Part shown: positions 59,745 to 64,000 of the stretch, in pieces
How the letters are laid out: every line of letters begins with the position of its first letter
Numbering within the stretch: the first letter of the stretch is position 1
From: Actinoplanes xinjiangensis
GTDB taxonomy: Bacteria; Actinomycetota; Actinomycetes; Mycobacteriales; Micromonosporaceae
Assembly (NCBI RefSeq): GCF_003148685.1
Contig: NZ_QGGR01000009.1
Span: 62,001-126,000 of the forward strand
Length of the DNA: 64,000 nt
Direction: 5' to 3'
Translations under genes and position numbers: made by a program
Notes under the pieces: generated by a model
What the model saw: the letters and a program-made list of their open reading frames with translations, nothing else
Databases searched by the model: none
Told to the model about the DNA's origin: nothing

Positions 59745-60107
59745 TTTCCGCCACCGGACGTGCCCTTTCGGTAGCCCTGAGCAGTGGGTCTGCCGACATG
59801 CTCATCGACTCTTGACGAACGCCGCGCGGCTGACGCACTCTCGGTCGCATGGCCCCCTCGCCACCACGGCTGGACCCTGATCGCAGCCGTCGCCGCCTAG
59901 AGCTGCTGGCCGCTCTGGCCCAGGCGAAATCGACACGTGATTCGATACCGTCGCCTCGTCTGCGTGGTCTCCGGATCCGCGAGTTGATCGCGAATCGCCG
60001 CCGCCCGGTGAACTGACTTCGGTTTCGTCAAGGCGTGGCGCGATGCGCCCGCCCTCGCACCCGCTACCGTCAGGCGCTGAGAGTTAAGAGTCGTGTTGGG
60101 GGAGATC
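59745..60107. other. Intergenic region between the small membrane protein and the tadA pair
   Basis: 363 bp with no convincing gene apart from one short doubtful frame (59849-60016, listed). The right end holds the promoter of the tadA pair. No clear terminator hairpin was found. Confidence 0.4.
59849..60016 (+). CDS. Doubtful 55-residue basic peptide
   Basis: ATG 59849 to TGA 60014-60016 encodes a short, Arg-rich peptide (RSRRRLELLAALAQAK ... RLRGLRIRELIANRRR). No Shine-Dalgarno precedes it and nothing comparable is recognised. It is listed because it fills an otherwise empty stretch with coding-like composition. Confidence 0.2.
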   Translation: MAPSPPRLDPDRSRRRLELLAALAQAKSTRDSIPSPRLRGLRIRELIANRRRPVN

Positions 60108-60611
60108 GTGTCGATTTTCGCTGCCGCCGTCGCCCGCAGCAAGAACGGTTGGACGGCGTCGGAGCTGGACCTTGCGGTCCTGGCCGACATCGACGAGGTG
60201 GTGGACGCGCTCCGGGACACCGAGCCGGACGCCGACCTCGCGCTGTTGTTCGTCGAGAGCGACGACGAGTACCTCGCCATCCTGCGCCTGGACGAGGGCG
60301 AGGACCTGCGGGTGTTCGGCTCGGACTCGGGCTTCGCCGAGGAGTCGCGGATCGGTTCCGTGCTGCTCGGCGAGATCGAGACCCCGGCCCTCGGGCTGGA
60401 CGACCTGGCCGTGGAGGACGACGAGGACAAGCCGGCCGACCCGGACGCCGACCCGGTCGGTGACGCCGACCTGCTCGGCGATCTGGGGCTCAACGCCCAG
60501 CGGCTGCTCGCCCTCTGCGGTAGGGAGGGGATGCTGCCGTCCGACGTCACCGCCGAGATCTGCCAGAAGATCGGGTGTGGCGACGAGATGGAGGAGCTGC
60601 GCGAGGCGTGA
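60108..60611 (+). CDS. tRNA adenosine deaminase-associated protein
   Basis: 167 residues. GTG 60108 has GGGGGAG directly upstream; GTG 60093 is an alternative. Acidic protein (SIFAAAVARSKNGWTASELDL at the start, LAVEDDEDKPADPDADP in the middle, LCGREGMLPSDVTAEICQKIGCGDEMEEL at the end), the pattern of the family always found next to tadA in actinobacteria. Overlaps tadA by 4 bp (GTGA). Presumed helper of tRNA editing. Confidence 0.85.
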   Translation: MSIFAAAVARSKNGWTASELDLAVLADIDEVVDALRDTEPDADLALLFVESDDEYLAILRLDEGEDLRVFGSDSGFAEESRIGSVLLGEIETPALGLDDLAVEDDEDKPADPDADPVGDADLLGDLGLNAQRLLALCGREGMLPSDVTAEICQKIGCGDEMEELREA

Positions 60612-61054
60612 TACGCCGTGTGCAGCATGAGGAGTGGATGCGACGGGCACTCGCCGTCGCGTCCACCTCACCCGAGGACGTCCCGGTCGGGGCGATCATC
60701 CTCGGGCCCGACGGCACCGAGCTGGCCGCCGCCGGGAACGAACGTGAACTGAGCGGGGACCCGACCGGCCACGCCGAGATACTGGCGATCCGCCGGGCCG
60801 CGGCCCGGATCGGCGAATGGCGGCTGGCCGGCTGCACCCTCGTGGTCACCCTGGAGCCGTGCACCATGTGTGCCGGCGCACTGGTTCTGGCCCGGATCTC
60901 GACGCTGGTCTTCGGCGCCTGGGAACCGAAGACGGGCGCGGTCGGCTCCCTCTGGGACGTGGTCCGCGACACCCGCCTCAACCACCGCCCCGACGTCTAC
61001 GCCGGAGTGCTCGAAGCCGAATGCGCCACCCTGATGCGCGACTTCTTCCGGTAG
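60608..61054 (+). CDS. tadA: tRNA-specific adenosine deaminase
   Basis: 148 residues from GTG 60608 (GTG 60620 possible). Zinc/catalytic motifs: GHAEI with His55 and Glu57, and EPCTMCAGAL with Cys85 and Cys88. It deaminates A34 to inosine in tRNA-Arg(ACG). EEWMRRALAVAS near the start and LNHRPDVYAGVLEAECATLMRDFF at the end fit TadA. Coupled to its partner protein upstream. Confidence 0.93.
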   Translation: MIRRVQHEEWMRRALAVASTSPEDVPVGAIILGPDGTELAAAGNERELSGDPTGHAEILAIRRAAARIGEWRLAGCTLVVTLEPCTMCAGALVLARISTLVFGAWEPKTGAVGSLWDVVRDTRLNHRPDVYAGVLEAECATLMRDFFR

Positions 61055-61127
61055 ACGTTCCCCCTCAGCTGGCCCCCACCGCTGCCTCAGCACAGCCGAG
61101 ACAGCGGTGACGTCCAGCCGCGAAGGG

Positions 61128-61184
61128 CCGGCTGGTTCCCACCGCTGTTTCGGGGCGGGTGAGACAGCGGTGGGAAACAGCCGG
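61128..61184. terminator. Very long hairpin between tadA and deoD
   Basis: Arms of 24 bp (61128-61151 and 61161-61184) match at 22 positions across a 9-nt loop; the core is TTCCCACCGCTGTTTC paired with GAGACAGCGGTGGGAA. The same CACCGCTG/CAGCGGTG motif forms a second, smaller inverted pair at 61077-61084 and 61102-61109. It sits between convergent genes, so a bidirectional terminator is likely, though it is longer than needed. Confidence 0.65.
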
Positions 61185-61323
61185 TGACCGTCGCATACGC
61201 CCGGCGGTCGCGGTGCGGGCCGGAGTGGGCAGCCACGTCGCGTGGCCGCCACGGGGCGGTGTAGGGCGGTGGTGGGCGGGGTGGCTCGTACAAGAGGAGG
61301 CTCCTGGCCCACCGTCGACGCGG

Positions 61324-62037
61324 TCAGGCGTCGGCGATCGCCGTGTTCAGGCCGATTTTGACCATGTTGCTGAAGCCCTGCTCGCGCTGGGCGGAATCCA
61401 TCGCCTCGCCGCGCTTGATGTGGTCGCTGACGGTGAGGATGGTCAGGGCCTTGGCCTTGTAGCGGGCGGCGATCGTGTAGATGGCCGCGGACTCCATCTC
61501 GACCGCGAGCACGCCGTAGTCGGCGAGGCTGTCGTACAGGTCGGGGCGGTCGGTGTAGAAGGCGTCGGCGGCCAGGATCGGGCCGACCCGGATCGGGGTG
61601 CCCAGCGCCTCGGCGGCGTCGACCGCGGTGCGCAGCAGGCCGAAGTCGGCGACCGGCGCGTAGTCGACGAGACCGTCGAAGCGGGTCCGGTTCATGTTGG
61701 AATCGGTCGCCGAGCCGATCGCGGCGATCACGTCGCCCAGGTTCAGGTCCATGGCGAGGGCGCCGCAGGAGCCGATCCGGATCACCGACTTCACGCCGTA
61801 CTCGTTGATCAGCTCGTGGGTGTAGATGGAGGCCGACGGCATGCCCATGCCGGAACCCTGCACCGAGACCCGCACGCCCTGCCAGGTGCCGGTGAAGCCG
61901 AGCATCCCGCGGACCTGGGTGTAGCAGACCGCGTCCTCCAGGAACGTCTCGGCGATCCACTTCGCCCGCATCGGGTCACCGGGCAGTAGCACCCGCTCGG
62001 CGATGTCGCCCGGCTTGCCGCCGATGTGCACGCTCAT
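61324..62037 (-). CDS. deoD: Purine nucleoside phosphorylase (DeoD type)
   Basis: 237 residues. DeoD motifs: GDIAERVLLPGDPMRAKWIAE, GMGMPSASIYTHELI, IRIGSCGAL, VEMESAAIY, and TVSDHI with the catalytic Asp. It splits purine nucleosides with phosphate for salvage, as a hexameric cytosolic enzyme. Stands alone; the tRNA gene to the right is divergent. Confidence 0.93.
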   Translation of the reverse strand: MSVHIGGKPGDIAERVLLPGDPMRAKWIAETFLEDAVCYTQVRGMLGFTGTWQGVRVSVQGSGMGMPSASIYTHELINEYGVKSVIRIGSCGALAMDLNLGDVIAAIGSATDSNMNRTRFDGLVDYAPVADFGLLRTAVDAAEALGTPIRVGPILAADAFYTDRPDLYDSLADYGVLAVEMESAAIYTIAARYKAKALTILTVSDHIKRGEAMDSAQREQGFSNMVKIGLNTAIADA

Positions 62038-62153
62038 CTCAATCCTCCGTTTTTCTGTTGCCAGAGCGTCGATCTTGCCAGGTCAGCGCGGTCGCGCTGG
62101 GTTATGGGTGACCCCGCGGCAAAGCCGTTGCGGCGTCCGGTAACGTACTTCCC

Positions 62154-62243
62154 GGTGGTGTGTCCGAGTGGCCTAAGGAGCACGCCTCGAAAGCGTGTGA
62201 GGGTTTACGCCCTCCGCGGGTTCAAATCCCGCCGCCACCGCCA
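62154..62243 (+). tRNA. tRNA-Ser (anticodon CGA)
   Basis: Acceptor stem GGTGGTG (62154-62160) pairs with CGCCACC (62233-62239), allowing one G-U. The anticodon stem CACGC/GCGTG encloses the loop CTCGAAA with CGA at 62188-62190, reading UCG serine codons. A long variable arm (GAGGG...CCCTC) typical of class II tRNAs is present, with T-arm GCGGG TTCAAAT CCCGC. The 3' CCA (62241-62243) is encoded. A strong terminator follows. Confidence 0.95.
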
Positions 62244-62246
62244 TAC

Positions 62247-62277
62247 AGAGAGCCCGATCCCCCGGATCGGGCTCTCT
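62247..62277 (+). terminator. Terminator of the tRNA-Ser gene
   Basis: AGAGAGCCCGATCC (62247-62260) and GGATCGGGCTCTCT (62264-62277) form perfect 14-bp arms with a CCC loop followed by GGTTTT. Confidence 0.9.
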
Positions 62278-62586
62278 GGTTTTCTGCCCTGCGGGCTGTT
62301 ACTGTCCGTGCCCGTCGGCCGGGTCCACCGAGCGCCGGAGTGGAGACTCGTCCGTTCGGTTGTTCTCCATGATCAGCGCCACGGATGTAACGGTGGTGTT
62401 TCGTCCCAGCTCACGGCTAGGAATTACGGTATGTAGTTGAGTGCGGACGGCCCTAATACGTAGGGTGTTGCGCAAGTCACGCGAGCCAAATACACCGGAT
62501 CAGACAATGTGGTTCCGACCGGGCGTCGAGAAACTCTCACAGAACCGCCTACGCAGATTCTTCGATGTCTGTCCTAGATTTGTCAT
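62278..62586. other. Intergenic region with no recognisable gene
   Basis: 309 bp with lower GC towards its right end and no convincing frame or RNA structure. A -10-like TAGATT (62573-62578) near its end probably serves the small gene at 62587. Confidence 0.4.
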
Positions 62587-62796
62587 GTGAGAGTTGAGCA
62601 TCACTGGTGGAATGGCGACGTCCGGCTCGCGCGCCGGGACGTCTACGTCCGCACCGACGGCGCGCAATGGGAGGTCGAGGCCCAGATGGGCGGCCCCGAG
62701 GGCAAGTCGAAGGTGCAGCAGTGCCCCGGCAAGGCATCAGCGATGATCCTGGCCGACGCGTGGCGTGGTCCACGCTGGCGGTGGCGCGAACTCTGA
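62587..62796 (+). CDS. Small hypothetical protein
   Basis: 69 residues from GTG 62587. VEHHWWNGDVRLARRDVYVRTDG, WEVEAQMGGPEGKSKVQQCPG and ILADAWRGPRWRWREL suggest a compact beta-rich fold with many Trp. TAGATT lies just upstream and there is no Shine-Dalgarno, consistent with a leaderless mRNA. A 16-bp hairpin terminator follows. Family not recognised. Confidence 0.6.
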   Translation: MRVEHHWWNGDVRLARRDVYVRTDGAQWEVEAQMGGPEGKSKVQQCPGKASAMILADAWRGPRWRWREL

Positions 62797-62854
62797 GGTC
62801 GCGCCAGGAGCCCCCCGGCTGCGCCGCAAATGCTTGACCGACCCCGGCCAGCCT

Positions 62855-62891
62855 CGAACGGGCCGGACCCCCAGTGGGTCCGGCCCGTTCG
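62855..62891 (+). terminator. Terminator after the small gene
   Basis: CGAACGGGCCGGACCC (62855-62870) and GGGTCCGGCCCGTTCG (62876-62891) are perfect 16-bp arms with a 5-nt loop, followed by CTTTG. Confidence 0.85.
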
Positions 62892-62978
62892 CTTTGTCTG
62901 ACACACGTGCTGTCCGATGTGCGGAGATGGTCGGGATCTAGGCTGAATCTCCATCGCACGGGTAGGAAGCCGATCATC

Positions 62979-63320
62979 ATGCACGCAACAGTCACCGACC
63001 ACCGGGCCGAAGTCGCAGTGCTGCACCTCCGCGGCGAACTCGACGCCGACACCGCCGGTCAGTTGCATGCCACCCTGGCCGGCCTCCTGGAGAGGCCGGT
63101 GCCCCGCATCGTGGTCGACCTGACCGCCCTCAAGTTCTGCGACTCGATCGGACTCAGCGCCTTCATCGTCAGCAAGCAGGTGATCGCCTCGCGCGGCGGC
63201 TGGCTGAGCTTCGCCGGTGCCGACCCGTTCCTGGCGCAACTCCTGGAAACGGTCGGGCTGAGCCGCTACTTCGCCATCTTTCCCGAGGTCGACGACGCGA
63301 TAGCGGCCGCCCGGATCTAG
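62979..63320 (+). CDS. STAS-domain anti-sigma-factor antagonist
   Basis: 113 residues from ATG 62979 with AGGAAG upstream; a longer frame would run through the terminator. STAS pattern: VAVLHLRGELDADTAGQLHATL, IVVDLTALKFCDSIGLSAFIVS, where Ser56 in CDSIGL is the site normally phosphorylated by an anti-sigma kinase. It would release a sigma factor when unphosphorylated. No anti-sigma or sigma gene is adjacent, so it is an orphan here. Confidence 0.9.
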   Translation: MHATVTDHRAEVAVLHLRGELDADTAGQLHATLAGLLERPVPRIVVDLTALKFCDSIGLSAFIVSKQVIASRGGWLSFAGADPFLAQLLETVGLSRYFAIFPEVDDAIAAARI

Positions 63321-63400
63321 ATCGATACGGGGCCGTCACCACGTACGCCCGAGTCATTGATAACCTCCCCTGCCAAGATCCATGTCGGGCGGGGGTCATC

Positions 63401-64000
63401 GTGAGACGTCGGGGTGCCGCCCTGTTGGGCGGCCTGCTGTTCCTTCTGGGCCTGCCGGTCACCGGGCCCGCCGCACCGGCGCTGGCCGCCGGATGCGGCA
63501 CGCTGGCTGTGGGTTCGTTCGGTGACCTCGCCGCCGCCCAACTGGCACAGGGCGAGCTGACACCGGGTACGACCGCCTGCCGCACCATCGACGCGGCGGC
63601 CGGTGCCCACGTGGTCCGGTTGGTCGAGTCCACGACGATCTCCCAGATCGCCTGGGCGCTCACCGGCCCCGGCGGCTACACCTGCGAGAGCACCACCGTC
63701 CCCGTCGAGTGTGACCTGCCGTCCGCCGGCACCTACACGCTGAACCTGAGCAGCCCGGACCACTTCGACGCGCCGTCCGCCTACACGGCCGCCCTGATCC
63801 GGCTGAACTCCGCCGACGGCTGCGCGCCCGCGGTCGGCACGTCCTGGGCCACCCCGGACGTCACCTTCCAACCGGCGACCGGTGTGGAGATCCTCTGTCA
63901 GCCGATCACCACGACCCCGGGCGAGCGGGTCGTCGTCGCCTCCACCGGCGACCGCCACTGGTTCGCCGACGCGGCCGCCGACCCGGTCTGCGGCCGGCCG
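63401..64000 (+). CDS. Secreted protein, partial (continues beyond the right edge)
   Basis: The frame from GTG 63401 (GGGGG upstream) is open for 200 codons to the window end, so the C-terminus is missing. A signal peptide (~1-30, AALLGGLLFLLGLPVTGPA ... ALAA) leads to a Cys-containing extracellular part with repeats of a beta-sandwich look (IAWALTGPGGYTCES, LPSAGTYTLNLSSPDHF, CAPAVGTSW), perhaps PPC-like domains. Function unknown. Confidence 0.65.
   Translation, partial: MRRRGAALLGGLLFLLGLPVTGPAAPALAAGCGTLAVGSFGDLAAAQLAQGELTPGTTACRTIDAAAGAHVVRLVESTTISQIAWALTGPGGYTCESTTVPVECDLPSAGTYTLNLSSPDHFDAPSAYTAALIRLNSADGCAPAVGTSWATPDVTFQPATGVEILCQPITTTPGERVVVASTGDRHWFADAAADPVCGRP

Noticed and set aside
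62026..62436. Plus-strand open frame through the tRNA gene
   Set aside because: It runs through tRNA-Ser and its terminator and has no protein-like features.
63317..63958. Minus-strand frame opposite the last gene
   Set aside because: The plus frame has a signal peptide, ribosome site and protein-like sequence to the window end; the minus product is Arg/Gly-rich shadow.

Overview
The window is very GC-rich and almost fully coding, with GTG/TTG starts, purine-rich ribosome binding sites and very few TTA codons. Its gene content is typical of filamentous actinobacteria: a conservon-type operon (sensor kinase, roadblock, DUF742, small GTPase), an XRE/DUF5753 regulator with a DUF397 partner, mycothiol-dependent-type enzymes, and a tRNA-adenosine-deaminase-associated protein beside tadA. 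The overall flavour, including several small conserved proteins, suggests Micromonosporaceae and most likely an Actinoplanes-like chromosome. This is inference from gene content. No insertion sequence, prophage, CRISPR array or plasmid gene was seen. Two genes are cut by the window edges (1-2541 minus, 63401-64000 plus).

Layout. 1-6246: two tandem paralogous WGR/DUF4132 giants. 6305-7819: a threonine-aldolase-like enzyme and a small frameshifted gene. 7902-11786: a LacI-type operator followed by a tightly overlapping four-gene operon (Gfo/Idh/MocA oxidoreductase, DUF993 protein, two sugar-isomerase-like TIM barrels). 11942-17013: a pseudokinase fused to an extracellular LamG-like domain, ArsR, an orphan roadblock protein, DUF2071, a mycothiol-dependent-type enzyme divergent from MarR with two operator palindromes between them, and BioY. 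17158-24598: secreted M4 protease, a secreted Thr/Pro-rich protein, an OmpR-type two-component system, a chitin/cellulose-active LPMO with a CBM, a DUF305 lipoprotein and a PQQ-propeller protein. 24746-29204: MFS pump with a leader/hairpin, purC, DUF3040, nitroreductase, HxlR, small genes.

29314-31617: an XRE (DUF5753)/DUF397 module. A 59-bp element occurs upstream of both members with identical internal spacing, and four 22-bp-period direct repeats lie in front of the XRE gene. 31804-38924: DUF574 methyltransferase, TPR-GGDEF protein, DHA2 MFS pump divergent from TetR, a second TetR with dienelactone hydrolase, VOC and SnoaL-like proteins. 38930-43098: a three-gene exopolysaccharide-like operon (GT2 synthase, UDP-GlcNAc 2-epimerase, secreted DUF2334 protein). 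43375-49885: an extended conservon. 50307-64000: mostly housekeeping and hydrolytic genes (DUF885 peptidase, PHP phosphoesterase, M48 protease, mtnA, DinB, tyrA, M23 lipoprotein, tadA pair, deoD), tRNA-Ser(CGA), a STAS protein and a partial secreted protein.

The most promising undescribed material is the repeated promoter element plus iterated direct repeats of the XRE/DUF397 module, the operator-controlled DUF993/ketosugar-like operon, the WGR-DUF4132 tandem pair, and the compact GT2/epimerase/DUF2334 polymer locus. All functional statements rest on reading motifs by eye; no database search was run.
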